DNA of 64,000 nt from Proteus faecis (GCF_003144395.1 NZ_PENZ01000045.1:311220-375219); one strand, 5' to 3'; positions 46,888-56,823 are shown, numbered from the stretch's first letter. The notes: generated by a model not told the origin, from the letters alone. Made by a program: numbers and translations.

Positions 46888-49470
46888 GTGACGCTACCTT
46901 CAATACCTTTACCAGAAAGAATTGACCAAGCACGACTGAAATGGACGTCGTTACAGCAACAACATCTCTATTTTGCCCCTGTACGCCACCATAGCCCAGC
47001 TTGTGCATACGGTGTTTTATCACTTATTGATTCAGTAAAGCCTGACTATATTTTGATAGAAGGCCCGGATACGTTTAACTCACTAATCCCAAGCTTAAAC
47101 GATAAAGACACTCATCCTCCTGTCGCCATTATGGGACAAGCAGAGTATTTGCATAATGATGGAAAACAAGAAGGAGGTGAGAAATCACTACACTCAGCCT
47201 ATTTTCCATTTTGTGAATATTCTCCTGAATGGCAAGCTTTGCGAGGTGGTTTGCGCATCAATGCCAAAACACGTTTTATCGATTTACCTTGGGCTGCACA
47301 AGTTAATAACGAAGAGTATAGCGACTCACAAAGTCGCAGCTTACAAAAAGAGCGTTATTTCGCACATAGCCAATTTATCGCGCAATTAGCCAAAAAATGC
47401 CACTGTCGTGATCATGATGATGTTTGGGAGCATCTTTTTGAATTACGTAATATTGAATCCTTAGCGGATTGGCAAACGCTGTTTAATGACACCTTTATTT
47501 GGTGCGCACTTGCACGCCTTGATTATGAACCTGAAGTGCTTGAAGCTGAGGGCTCTTCACAACGTGAAGCACATATGCTGACGCATATTCAAACCATCAA
47601 ACAGCAAGAGCCTAATGCCAAAATTTTAATCGTCACAGGAGGATTCCATACCCTTGCATTAATTGAAGGCCTAACTAATTCACAATCTCAATCTTTCGCT
47701 ATTTCTAACGCAGAACAGAAGCAATTCACTAAAATGCAAAAAATGGGTGAAAATGAGCAAGCTTGGCTTATTCGTTACAGTTTTGACAGATTAGATGCAC
47801 TTAATGGTTATGCTTCAGGGATGCCATCTCCAGCATTTTATCAACAAACTTGGCAAAGTTTGATGCAACAACATCATGATAAATTAGAAAATAATGATGC
47901 GGCAAAACAGCCAACCCAAGTTTATCGTAATAAAATGGGGATCGCTTTTCTAAGCTCTGTAGCTCAGGCAATTAGAGAAAAACAATTTGATAATCCACCT
48001 AGCTATTTAGCGGTAAAACTCGCGGCTGAACAGAGTTTACGCCTCGCTTTACTCAGAGATCACGCCGGTACCGGTCGCTATGACTTGCTTGATGGTTTAC
48101 AAAGCGCCTTTATTAAAGGCAGTTTAGATGATAGCCAAAGCGAATTATGGGCTGAAATTAAAACCTGCTTCTCTGGTTATCTCTTGGGTAAAATTCCATT
48201 AGGTACGGCAACACCTCCCTTAGTTAATGAAACCTATGAACGAGCTAAAGCTTTTCGTTTCAAACTTGATGATACTTTAACAAAAACAACTAAGTGTGAT
48301 GTGTACCGTAACCGGCAACATCGCTTAAGAAGTCGCTTTTTACATTTATTGGCTTTCTTAGAGATCCATTTTGCACACCGTGTAAATGGCCCTGATTTTC
48401 TTTCTGGTCATCAATTAGATCTGTTATTTGAAGAGTGGCAATACGCTTGGACACCCAATGTGGAAGGCGAGCTAATTTCACTATCAGAGAAAGGCTCTCA
48501 ACTTGAAGCCATCGCCCTAAGTAATCTGTTATCAATGGAGAAACAGCTTGAAGATCAAGGTCAAAGCCGTTCAAGTCAAAGTGCAGTCACGTTATTAATC
48601 CAAGCAGCATTAATTGGACTCCACCAGCGCATACCATCACTCTTTAAATTGTTAGATAGTTATATTCAGCAAGATTTTCGTCTTGAGTCTCTCACTCAAT
48701 GTGGACATAAACTGATCCATTTATGGCGAGGGCGCCAATATCTTGATATTACTGATGAGCTTTCACTTGAAAATCGTCTACATCAAGTTATTCCACAAGC
48801 TTTCTTTTGTTTAGAACAATTGGCTCAGGGTGATGAGCAACAACAAGAAAGCAATTTACAAGCGCTACTCTCTTTGCGTGAATTGATTGAATTTATGCCA
48901 TCACTCAATAATCCGCATGATTATAAAAGTGATTTCTATCAGCAACTCAATCGCCTTGATGGTCAATTAGATACCGTACCTTTATTAAAAGGTGCCGTAG
49001 ATGCATTACGTTATTTAGGCTCATATATTGACGAAAATACATTAGTCGCCACGCTAAATACGACCTTTAGTACAGGCAGTTCTCCCGAACATGCTATTGG
49101 TTATTTCGTCGGTATGATGCGAACGGCACCAGAGCTGGTTATTCGCCTACCGCTATTAGTTGATCACTTAAATACCTTGTTACAGCAATGGGATGAAGAA
49201 CGATTTATTCAGATCTTACCTGATCTGCGTTTTGCCTTTAGCCAACTTAATCCCAAACAAAATGCGGAGCTTGCACAATATATTGCCAACGATATTGGTT
49301 TAGATACACAAGCGTTATCTTTATGGCAGTCAGAATTTAGTACTAAACAGATGCTTGAAGCCACTAAACTCAATCAAAAATTACAACAGCGAATAATGGA
49401 ACAAGGCATGACTTCTTGGTTTGATACTAAGAAAATAGAGAAAGGAGATACGACTCATGAGTCAGCATAA
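46888..49470 (+). CDS. yehM: DUF5682 family protein (YehM-like)
   Basis: This soluble 860-residue protein starts at GTG. Near the N-terminus, VRHHSPACA (about 32-40) and ILIEGPD (about 55-61) form the strongest motif. Later comes NAKILIVTGGFHTLALIEGL (about 240-260), then a long helical C-terminal part. Histidine pairs and an acidic ILIEGP segment recall the EreA/ChaN/TIKI enzyme fold, but this is only a pattern resemblance. It overlaps the VWA gene by 14 bases, indicating coupled translation. E. coli YehM is the matching gene. Function unknown. Confidence 0.82.
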   Translation: MTLPSIPLPERIDQARLKWTSLQQQHLYFAPVRHHSPACAYGVLSLIDSVKPDYILIEGPDTFNSLIPSLNDKDTHPPVAIMGQAEYLHNDGKQEGGEKSLHSAYFPFCEYSPEWQALRGGLRINAKTRFIDLPWAAQVNNEEYSDSQSRSLQKERYFAHSQFIAQLAKKCHCRDHDDVWEHLFELRNIESLADWQTLFNDTFIWCALARLDYEPEVLEAEGSSQREAHMLTHIQTIKQQEPNAKILIVTGGFHTLALIEGLTNSQSQSFAISNAEQKQFTKMQKMGENEQAWLIRYSFDRLDALNGYASGMPSPAFYQQTWQSLMQQHHDKLENNDAAKQPTQVYRNKMGIAFLSSVAQAIREKQFDNPPSYLAVKLAAEQSLRLALLRDHAGTGRYDLLDGLQSAFIKGSLDDSQSELWAEIKTCFSGYLLGKIPLGTATPPLVNETYERAKAFRFKLDDTLTKTTKCDVYRNRQHRLRSRFLHLLAFLEIHFAHRVNGPDFLSGHQLDLLFEEWQYAWTPNVEGELISLSEKGSQLEAIALSNLLSMEKQLEDQGQSRSSQSAVTLLIQAALIGLHQRIPSLFKLLDSYIQQDFRLESLTQCGHKLIHLWRGRQYLDITDELSLENRLHQVIPQAFFCLEQLAQGDEQQQESNLQALLSLRELIEFMPSLNNPHDYKSDFYQQLNRLDGQLDTVPLLKGAVDALRYLGSYIDENTLVATLNTTFSTGSSPEHAIGYFVGMMRTAPELVIRLPLLVDHLNTLLQQWDEERFIQILPDLRFAFSQLNPKQNAELAQYIANDIGLDTQALSLWQSEFSTKQMLEATKLNQKLQQRIMEQGMTSWFDTKKIEKGDTTHESA

Positions 49471-50614
49471 TGACGATATGCCTGAAGAAGATAAAATAAA
49501 ACAAGCAAAACGCTGGCGCCTGATTTTAGGTCAATATGCTGATGATGCTCTTGGGCAAGCAACTTTTAATGCTGATGATTTAAAAGTTGAACGTACACTC
49601 GACTTTCTCTATCGCCGAGAATATCAACGCAGAGGCCTTCGCCAAGAACGAGGTCGTCATGGATCACTCGATGCATCGCAACTTACTGCGGTAAACTGGC
49701 TAAATCACGCACGTAAGCTATTCCCTAATAGCACATTTGAACGTATGCAATCACAAGCGATTGAACGTTATCAAATCAGTAGCTTTCTTAAAGATCCCAA
49801 TACGTTAAAAGCGATGGAGCCAACAAAAGCGTTAGCTAAAACATTATTAAGCTTACGTGGCCGTATGAGTGAAGAAACACGAGACGCGGTTAAAACCATT
49901 ATTCGTAAAGTGGTTGATGATATTTTACGTCAAATTCGTAATAATTTTCGCCAATCGTTAACAGGTCGTCGTAACCGCTTTAGACGCTCTTTAGTCCCCA
50001 ATAGTCGTAACTTTGATTGGCGCGCAACTATCGCGGCGAATTTAAAACATTACGATACTCAAAATCGCCGTTTAGTGATTGAAACTCCCTATTTTAACTC
50101 ACGGATGCAACAACACTTTCCGTGGGATGTGATTCTTTGTGTTGACCAAAGTGCGTCAATGTCCAGCTCAATTATGTATGCCGCAGTTTGTGCCAGTATT
50201 TTAGCCTCTTTACCTGCTGTTAATGTCTCTTTAGTGGTTTTTGATACTCAAGTTGTCGATTTGTCGCATTTAGCAGACGATCCCGTTGAAGTTTTAATGA
50301 CAGTACAATTAGGTGGCGGTACTGATATTGCAGGTGCAATGCAATACTGTGAACGTTTGGTCAAAAATCCTAAACGCACAATTATTTCACTTATCAGTGA
50401 CTTTGAAGAAGGTGGCTCATTAAACCGCTTATTAGATTGCACACAACGCCTTAATAGCCAACAAGTTAAATTATTAGGGCTTGCGGCGCTTGATGATGAA
50501 GCTCAACCTGTTTATGACTCAGCAATTGCACAAAAACTTGCGGATAGAGGTATGCAAGTTGCAGCGTTAACACCTGAACATTTCGCACAATGGTTAGCAG
50601 AGGTAATGCAATGA
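49457..50614 (+). CDS. yehP: VWA-domain protein, partner of the MoxR ATPase (YehP-like)
   Basis: The protein has 385 residues. The N-terminal helical region (about 1-200, rich in Arg) is followed by a von Willebrand A domain. Its metal-ion-dependent adhesion site is complete: DQSAS (about residue 230), the Thr in GGGTDIAG and the Asp in ISDFEEGG. MoxR/VWA pairs form a known chaperone-like partnership in other bacteria. The start overlaps the DUF5682 gene and the end overlaps the SWIM gene by ATGA, so these three are tightly coupled. Substrate unknown. Confidence 0.9.
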   Translation: MSQHNDDMPEEDKIKQAKRWRLILGQYADDALGQATFNADDLKVERTLDFLYRREYQRRGLRQERGRHGSLDASQLTAVNWLNHARKLFPNSTFERMQSQAIERYQISSFLKDPNTLKAMEPTKALAKTLLSLRGRMSEETRDAVKTIIRKVVDDILRQIRNNFRQSLTGRRNRFRRSLVPNSRNFDWRATIAANLKHYDTQNRRLVIETPYFNSRMQQHFPWDVILCVDQSASMSSSIMYAAVCASILASLPAVNVSLVVFDTQVVDLSHLADDPVEVLMTVQLGGGTDIAGAMQYCERLVKNPKRTIISLISDFEEGGSLNRLLDCTQRLNSQQVKLLGLAALDDEAQPVYDSAIAQKLADRGMQVAALTPEHFAQWLAEVMQ

Positions 50615-52683
50615 GTTGGCAAACTGTTTATTTTCATTACGATGAAGATGCGCTCACTGTATTTGCTAATGCAGGTTTATTAAGACGCGCAAGAAAAGAT
50701 GTTGATAACAAAAAAGTTTCTCTCACTGATGCCAATACAGGACAGTTCAATAGTGACGGACAAAATGTTGTTTTACACGAAGCGGGGATCCAACAAGCCA
50801 GTTGCGATTGTTCTGCATCAGGTTGCTGTAAACATATTTTAGCCGCCGTTTTATGGCTACAAGCCAATAATAGTGTAGATAATTCAAATGATGATAATAG
50901 TAATGAAACATCATCAGAAACCATTACTGATCCCGTTGAAATCGCCCCTCTATTACCCACCTTATTGGCTCTTGATCCAGAAGCATTAATCAAAAAAACA
51001 GGAAAACCAGCCTGTCGCATGGCGATTAAATTAGTTGAACAGTGGGAAACAACAACATTAAATTTAGAAGACACGGGGACACAGTTAAAAATTCAACTTC
51101 CTGATATTAATGAACCTGTTATTTTCTTACAAGGTAGTGGTTATGATGGCATGTTATCACCTTTTTCTGACTCACAGAAAAAAGCATTTCACCTTGCTAT
51201 CGTGGCTAAACTATTTGAACAACATGCTCAACCATGGGTTTGGCCTGAAGATTTAATCGTTGTTCCACCTTCAAAGCGTCCTCTCAATGAAGAAGAGTCA
51301 GCGTTAATAACGACAGTTGAACAATTTATTTATGATCTATTGCGTCAAGGGCTATCACATATCAGCGTAAGCAGTGCCACACAGTTGCACTTATTGAATA
51401 TGACAGCTAGAGCAGAAGGTTTACCTCGTTTAGCATCTTATTTGCGAACATTAAGCACCCAAGTTAAGTTGTTGGCAGAAAGACATTTCACTATGGATGA
51501 AAGCAATGTCTTGCGCTTGTTGGCTCATATTTCAGCCTATCTATTCCAATTATCCAATGCGACACCTGAACAGTTAAAAGTGTTACGAGGACAACTTCGT
51601 CGTCAATATGATGATAAAAAAACGAGCCTCTCACTGATCCCTATTGGTGCGAACTGGTGGACAGCACAAAGTGGTGCATTAGGTGCAACCTTTACCTTTT
51701 GGGATAAAGAAGAAAAACAGCTCTTACAAGCAACACAAGCACGCCCAAATCAATTGGATACTCTGTTTAACCGTTATAGTGTTTGGAATAGCTTATCGTT
51801 ATGGAAACAAACATCCGATAAATTAATGCGCCGTCCTTTTTTATTACAAGAGCCTCGTATTTCTGATGAAGGAAAACTGGCGACTATTGGCGAAAGCTTT
51901 GCACAAAACCAAACGGACTTTCTTGATATTACGGATTATCACAATCTGCAAACTGAATTGGGGATCAACAATTGGCAAGCATTACCGGACTATTTTGCTA
52001 ATCAACCTGAAGGATTTCTTTCTCCTCTCGTCTTACATATCAAAAGCTATAAACCATTAATTTGGTATGAAATAGAGCAGTGCGTTATTTGGGATGTTTT
52101 AGATAATCATGATAATTCAGCCTTCTTACGTCTTTATTGGGAAGGAACGATGCAAAATAATCTGGAAGAATTACGTTATCTCACTAAGCGAGAATTAGAG
52201 ATAGTTGCAGTCACTGTGCAACCTGTTCGACGTGATTTAAATATAGATTTATTACCAACAACCATTTGGTTTAAAACGACAAAAGGTATTGAACTGTTTT
52301 ATCTCGATTTTGACCAATTTCCGCGTAAGAAAAAACAGTCTACGTTTATTAGCCGTATTCAAGAATATATGGCTAAACGTAAGCAACAAACGGCAATGCA
52401 TCACAGTGAGCCGACTTTAGCACAAAAATTTTGCCGCCCTATTTTATCAGTATTAGAAGCCCAAGCCTGTACTGGGAGAGAATTACTTTCTGAAATGCAA
52501 AAAGAGCAGTTAGAAATAAGCAAGCATACTGCTGACGATTTAGGAATGACATTAATAGCCAACCAATTAGCTCGTTATCTGGCCTTAACGACACGTGATC
52601 CTCAAGCTTTATTACAGCTAATTTGGCTATGCGATAATCTGCAACAATTACAAAGCCCATTACCCATTCAGCTTAATGAGTAA
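50611..52683 (+). CDS. yehQ: SWIM zinc-finger protein (YehQ-like)
   Basis: The protein has 690 residues from the ATG giving MSWQTVYFHYDEDAL; this overlaps the VWA stop (ATGA) and I prefer it to an upstream in-frame ATG. The SWIM motif is at about 65-75 (CDC...CKH, i.e. CxC and CxH ligands), preceded by the strand LHEAGIQQAS. The rest is large, mostly helical and unassigned, with a Glu/Asn-rich linker at about 90-110. SWIM fingers bind DNA or proteins. Last gene of the cluster, followed by a strong hairpin. E. coli YehQ is the counterpart. Confidence 0.85.
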   Translation: MSWQTVYFHYDEDALTVFANAGLLRRARKDVDNKKVSLTDANTGQFNSDGQNVVLHEAGIQQASCDCSASGCCKHILAAVLWLQANNSVDNSNDDNSNETSSETITDPVEIAPLLPTLLALDPEALIKKTGKPACRMAIKLVEQWETTTLNLEDTGTQLKIQLPDINEPVIFLQGSGYDGMLSPFSDSQKKAFHLAIVAKLFEQHAQPWVWPEDLIVVPPSKRPLNEEESALITTVEQFIYDLLRQGLSHISVSSATQLHLLNMTARAEGLPRLASYLRTLSTQVKLLAERHFTMDESNVLRLLAHISAYLFQLSNATPEQLKVLRGQLRRQYDDKKTSLSLIPIGANWWTAQSGALGATFTFWDKEEKQLLQATQARPNQLDTLFNRYSVWNSLSLWKQTSDKLMRRPFLLQEPRISDEGKLATIGESFAQNQTDFLDITDYHNLQTELGINNWQALPDYFANQPEGFLSPLVLHIKSYKPLIWYEIEQCVIWDVLDNHDNSAFLRLYWEGTMQNNLEELRYLTKRELEIVAVTVQPVRRDLNIDLLPTTIWFKTTKGIELFYLDFDQFPRKKKQSTFISRIQEYMAKRKQQTAMHHSEPTLAQKFCRPILSVLEAQACTGRELLSEMQKEQLEISKHTADDLGMTLIANQLARYLALTTRDPQALLQLIWLCDNLQQLQSPLPIQLNE

Positions 52684-52691
52684 TAAAGTAA

Positions 52692-52724
52692 TAAGCGATC
52701 TCTCTTTCATGGAGAGATCGCTTA
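52692..52724. terminator. Hairpin terminator between the SWIM gene and ybgI
   Basis: TAAGCGATCTCTC and GAGAGATCGCTTA form a perfect 13-bp stem between two converging genes. T-tracts are weak in both directions, but the stem is strong. Confidence 0.65.
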
Positions 52725-52744
52725 TAGAATAAGAATAAATAGGC

Positions 52745-53488
52745 TTATGCTGGATTATCAATATCGACAAATGTCACATCGAAGTGATGTGTCTGAGCAA
52801 GCCATTCACCTAATGCTTTAATACCATAACGCTCTGTCGCATGGTGTCCCGCTGCAAAAAAATGCACGCCCATTTCTCTTGCAATATGAATAGTTTGTTC
52901 CGAAACTTCACCAGTCACAAAAGCATCCACCCCTTGCTCTGCTGCATCTTGAATAAAGCCCTGTCCGCCGCCTGTACACCAAGCAATATTACGAATAGTT
53001 TCAGGGGCATTATCACCACAATGCAATACATTGCGTTGTAATGCTTTTTCTAAACGAGCTTTTAATTCAAGAGGCGTTAAAGGTAAATCAAACACACCTT
53101 TAGGCACTAAAGGTAATATTTCACCTTCAACTTTAACGCCCATTTTTAACGCTAATTGAGCATTGTTACCTAAGATTGGGTGAGCATCTAACGGCAAATG
53201 ATAACCAAAAAGATTAATATCATTACAAAGTAATGTCTTTAAGCGGTTACGCTTCATTGAGCGAATAACAACAGGCTCATTTTTCCAAAAGTAACCATGG
53301 TGTACTAAAATCGCATCAGCGTTTAATCGTACAGCTTCATCAAGTAATGCTTGGCTTGCCGTTACACCCGTTACTATTTTTTGAATATGAGGACGACCTT
53401 CAACTTGAAGCCCATTAGGTGCATAATCTTGAAAGTTCTCAATGCTTAACTTCTCATTAATCACTAATTCCAGATCAGTATTCTTCAT
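52745..53488 (-). CDS. ybgI: Nif3-like dinuclear metal-centre protein YbgI
   Basis: YbgI has 247 residues, the E. coli length, and forms a hexameric toroid. Metal-binding motifs LVHHGYFWKNE (about 62-72), YHLPLDAHPILGNN (about 96-109) and FFAAGHHATERYG (about 215-227) are intact. It is related to GTP cyclohydrolase type 2 homologs, but its physiological reaction is not settled. In E. coli it lies next to ybgJKL and near gltA. Confidence 0.95.
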   Translation of the reverse strand: MKNTDLELVINEKLSIENFQDYAPNGLQVEGRPHIQKIVTGVTASQALLDEAVRLNADAILVHHGYFWKNEPVVIRSMKRNRLKTLLCNDINLFGYHLPLDAHPILGNNAQLALKMGVKVEGEILPLVPKGVFDLPLTPLELKARLEKALQRNVLHCGDNAPETIRNIAWCTGGGQGFIQDAAEQGVDAFVTGEVSEQTIHIAREMGVHFFAAGHHATERYGIKALGEWLAQTHHFDVTFVDIDNPA

Positions 53489-53667
53489 TTTATCTATTTC
53501 CCTGTTATCACGAATGCCACTATTTATCTAACAATAAGATAAATAGTATTAGGTTAATCGCCTTCGTTTAAATGACTGATTACTGTTTATTGTAACGTAA
53601 AAATTGAAGATTATTTGCAGATAAGAAAAAACAAGAAAGTAGCACCAGAAAAGTTCTTAAAGAGGGA

Positions 53668-53701
53668 TAAAAATAACGCCTACTTTTGCAGGCGTTATCT
53701 T
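53668..53701 (-). terminator. Terminator of ybfA
   Basis: ATAACGCC and GGCGTTAT arms are followed by TTTTT on the minus strand, 10 bases after the ybfA stop. Confidence 0.85.
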
Positions 53702-53710
53702 AATATTCTG

Positions 53711-53917
53711 TTATTTGTGACTATTTAGTGCCACTTCTGATTTTGCCAACCAAACGGGTTTATCGCTTGTTTTAGACCATACTCGATGTATATAGCTATA
53801 AAACTGTGCGCGTTTAGGATGAAAAATCATAACAGGAAATGCCACAACACCTAGCGCAATCGCACCAGAACGACGGGCTAAAACATGTTTTTTTGTATAT
53901 TCGTTATAAGCTGGCAT
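53711..53917 (-). CDS. ybfA: YbfA-family small membrane protein (DUF2517)
   Basis: The protein has 68 residues, the E. coli YbfA length. The ATG (MPAYNEYTKK) has AGGAGAG just upstream; a start five codons earlier is inside that site. One hydrophobic segment (SGAIALGVVAFPVMIF) is followed by the family signature RAQFYSYIHRVWSKTSDKPVWLAKSE, almost identical to E. coli. Function unknown. It is monocistronic. Confidence 0.9.
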   Translation of the reverse strand: MPAYNEYTKKHVLARRSGAIALGVVAFPVMIFHPKRAQFYSYIHRVWSKTSDKPVWLAKSEVALNSHK

Positions 53918-54174
53918 AGTGCTCTCCTGCATACAGATTAATTTATTGATTGAAATTTTACCTCATTTAATGAAACTTTACTACTGATCAGACCACTTAA
54001 TTTGTGCGAAAAATCACCTTTATTTTGCTTGATATGTAATTAAATTTCATAATAGAAATAAAAATAAAACAAAATTGAAACAAAAAACAAACCACATTAA
54101 CAAAGTAGCCTAATATTTTATTAAATTACGGTTATAGTAAATAATTTCGCGAGTGAATTATAAAAAAGAGAAAA

Positions 54175-54375
54175 TCAGAGAATAAGATTTACTGCTAAAA
54201 AATAAATAACTCTAGTCCCCCCACTTTTACCTTTGTTACCTACAGCCATTCTTATTTTGCGTGATCCACCTGTTCCTTTAATTAAGTCGCCTTTATCAGG
54301 TTTACTGATAAGTTCATTTTGAAGTATTCGTATTTCTTTATCTGTAGCCAATAGTTTGATTTGCTCAGTAAACAT
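54175..54375 (-). pseudogene. Truncated RelE/HigB-like toxin remnant
   Basis: The frame has 66 codons. The sequence (IRILQNELISKPDKGDLIKGTGGSRKIRMAVGNKGKSGGTRVIYFLAVNLIL) matches the N-terminal two thirds of RelE/HigB-type mRNA interferases, whose members are about 100-115 residues. The frame stops right after the RVIYF strand, so the C-terminal strand and catalytic residues are missing. No antitoxin frame lies on either side. It is best read as a fragment of a former toxin-antitoxin locus. Confidence 0.7.
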
Positions 54376-54502
54376 TGAGGTTTAAATAAATTCTATGGCA
54401 TGACTCATTAAATTCCCTTTCTAATCTGTCATCAATGGGTGTGCAATGTACACCAACTAAATTCAAGATTAAATACGAGTTATCATACGACAAAGCATTT
54501 TT

Positions 54503-54531
54503 TTGAAAAAAATCCCTCTATCAAAGAGGGA
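54503..54531 (-). terminator. Terminator of yehS
   Basis: CCCTCT and AGAGGG arms are followed by a T7 run on the minus strand, 24 bases after the yehS stop. Confidence 0.75.
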
Positions 54532-54553
54532 GATAATTTTAATTAAGATATAT

Positions 54554-55036
54554 TTATTTCTTAACCGTTTTGCCTTTACCACGTAGGGTTTCGGTTAACC
54601 CTTTAAGAAAATATCTCACGAGTTGATCGCCACAGTTACGATAGTTTTTATGTCCAGGCTTACGGAATACTGCACTGAGTTCTGGCTTAGAAACACGGAA
54701 GTCTGCAAGCTCATAAATCTTTAGAATATCAACATCTTTTAACTCAAAAGCGACACGCAGTTTTTTTAAGATAATATTATTTGTTATACGTTTTTCAACT
54801 TCAGGTGCTGGAAAATTCTCATCTTTGCCTCGACGATAAAAAATCAGGCCATTTAAAAAATGTCCCATTGCATTATCGTCACACTCAACAAACTCAGGCT
54901 CATCGTCTTTTTTCAACCAACTATTTACTAACTCTTTTGTGACTGTGAAATCAGCCAGTTTCATGATTTCAACAACATGCGCATCACTTAGATCCAGCAT
55001 GTAGCGTACACTTCGTAAAACAAAATTATTTTGCAT
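54554..55036 (-). CDS. yehS: DUF1456 protein YehS
   Basis: The protein has 160 residues from the ATG giving MQNNFVLRSVRYML; the open frame extends 19 codons further to a TTG, but E. coli YehS (156 residues) starts at the equivalent of the chosen site. Two repeats of the DUF1456 unit are seen: LRSVRYMLDLSDAHVVEIMKLADFTVTKELVNSWLKK and LRVAFELKDVDILKIYELADFRVSKPELSAVFRKP, each followed by CxD...HFLNGL or CGDQLVRYFLKGL. Function unknown. In E. coli it lies just downstream of the yehLMPQ genes. Confidence 0.87.
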   Translation of the reverse strand: MQNNFVLRSVRYMLDLSDAHVVEIMKLADFTVTKELVNSWLKKDDEPEFVECDDNAMGHFLNGLIFYRRGKDENFPAPEVEKRITNNIILKKLRVAFELKDVDILKIYELADFRVSKPELSAVFRKPGHKNYRNCGDQLVRYFLKGLTETLRGKGKTVKK

Positions 55037-55119
55037 TTTATTGATTATCCACTCTATTTTTAATTCTAAATCAACCTCAATGATGGATATCAATGCTGTG
55101 ATCTAAAAATATTCAATAA

Positions 55120-55157
55120 TTAAAAAAATACACTCTACCTTTAGGTAGAGTGTATTC
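55120..55157 (-). terminator. Terminator of pgm
   Basis: AATACACTCTACC and GGTAGAGTGTATT form a near-perfect stem with a T7 tract on the minus strand, 26 bases after the pgm stop. Confidence 0.9.
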
Positions 55158-55182
55158 TCTATAAATAGTTTATCGTACTAAC

Positions 55183-56823
55183 TTATTTATTAGCAAAAAC
55201 ATTATTTACTATTTCAATAGCTTCTTTTTCAATTAATTCACGATGCTCAGGACCACGGAAGCTTTCACAGTAAATCTTATAGGCTTCTTCGGTACCAGAA
55301 GGACGAGCCGCAAACCAACCGTAATCGGTCATCACTTTTAAACCACCAATAGATGCGCCATTACCTGATGCATGCGTTAAACGTGCAGTTATTGGATCAC
55401 CGGCTAATATACTTGCTGTCACCATTTCAGGCGATAAACGTGACAACAGCGCTTTTTGTTCATGGGTTGCTGATGCTTGAATACGGTTATAGCTTGGTGA
55501 ACCAAAACGTTGTGCTAATTCATTGTAATGTTCTTGCGGATCTTTACCTGTTACTGCTTTCATTTCGGCAGCCAGCAGGCATAAAATAATACCGTCTTTA
55601 TCAGTTGACCATGGTTTTCCATTAAAGCGTAAGAAAGATGCACCAGCACTCTCTTCACCACCAAAACCAAATTCACCGCTAAATAAGCCTTGAACAAACC
55701 ATTTAAAACCAACAGGCACTTCAACTAGCTCACGGCCTAAATCTGCCACAACACGGTCAATCATTGCACTTGAAACCAGTGTTTTACCTACTTTTACATC
55801 TTTAGCCCATTGTGGACGATGGCGGAAAAGATAGTTAATCGCAGCCGCTAAATAGTGATTAGGATTCATTAAACCAGAAGGTGTCACAATACCATGACGA
55901 TCGTAATCAGGATCGTTAGCAAAGGCTAAATCAAACTTATCACGTAACTGTAATAAGCCTTCCATCGCCCATGGCGATGAACAGTCCATGCGAATAACAC
56001 CATCGTGATCCAGCGTCATAAAACGGAACGTCTGATCAACTTGATCGTTAACTAATTCAAGATCAAGACCATAATATTCACCGATGCGTTTCCAGTACTC
56101 AATACCAGAACCACCTAATGGATCAACGCCCAATTTTAAGCCCGCTTTCTTAATCGCTTCCATATCAACAACGTCACCTAACGCTTTGACATAAGGCATA
56201 ATTAAGTCTTGAGGTTGAATATAACCACTTGCTAATGCTTCATCATAAGAAAGACGTTTGATCCCTGCTAAATTGTTCTCAAGCAGTTCATTAGCTCGTT
56301 TCTCAATAACTGAAGTTAAATCTGTATCCGCAGGCCCACCATTTGATGGATTATATTTAATACCGCCATCTTCAGGTGGATTATGAGATGGCGTGATCAC
56401 GATACCATCAGCAATATCTTGATGTGCTTCATTGTATGTCAAAATAGAAAAAGAGACTGCCGGTGTTGGTGTATAGCCATTATTTTCTTGAATAATCACT
56501 TTAACTTTATTGGCGGCAAGTACTTCTAAAACAGAAATAAATGCAGGCTCTGACAATCCATGGGTATCTTTACCCACATAACATGGTCCTGTTACTTCAT
56601 TATTAGCACGTACTTCAGCAATAGCCTGTGCAATTGCCAAAATATGTGCTTCATTAAAGCTATGGCGATTTGCACTTCCACGATGACCAGATGTACCAAA
56701 TTTCACACGATGAGCATTATTGCTAGCTTGTGGTTTAAGTGAATAGTATTGAGACGTTAATTGCGCCACATTAATAAGATCACTTTGACGAGTATGCTGC
56801 CCTGCTCTTGGATGAATTGCCAC
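55183..56823 (-). CDS. pgm: Phosphoglucomutase
   Basis: Pgm interconverts glucose 1-phosphate and glucose 6-phosphate, feeding glycogen, UDP-glucose and envelope sugars. The start is the GTG giving (M)AIHPRAGQH, with AGGAGAAG six bases upstream. That gives 546 residues, identical in length to E. coli, and the ATG further up lies ahead of that site. The phosphoserine loop [11 protein letters not shown] (about 145), metal-binding DPDYDRHG and sugar-binding [11 protein letters not shown] are intact. It lies 74 bases after seqA and may share its transcript. Confidence 0.96.
   Translation of the reverse strand: MAIHPRAGQHTRQSDLINVAQLTSQYYSLKPQASNNAHRVKFGTSGHRGSANRHSFNEAHILAIAQAIAEVRANNEVTGPCYVGKDTHGLSEPAFISVLEVLAANKVKVIIQENNGYTPTPAVSFSILTYNEAHQDIADGIVITPSHNPPEDGGIKYNPSNGGPADTDLTSVIEKRANELLENNLAGIKRLSYDEALASGYIQPQDLIMPYVKALGDVVDMEAIKKAGLKLGVDPLGGSGIEYWKRIGEYYGLDLELVNDQVDQTFRFMTLDHDGVIRMDCSSPWAMEGLLQLRDKFDLAFANDPDYDRHGIVTPSGLMNPNHYLAAAINYLFRHRPQWAKDVKVGKTLVSSAMIDRVVADLGRELVEVPVGFKWFVQGLFSGEFGFGGEESAGASFLRFNGKPWSTDKDGIILCLLAAEMKAVTGKDPQEHYNELAQRFGSPSYNRIQASATHEQKALLSRLSPEMVTASILAGDPITARLTHASGNGASIGGLKVMTDYGWFAARPSGTEEAYKIYCESFRGPEHRELIEKEAIEIVNNVFANK

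Noticed and set aside
52745-53488. ybgI as part of the five-gene yeh-like cluster
   Set aside because: It is on the opposite strand, separated by a terminator hairpin, and is linked to other genes in E. coli.
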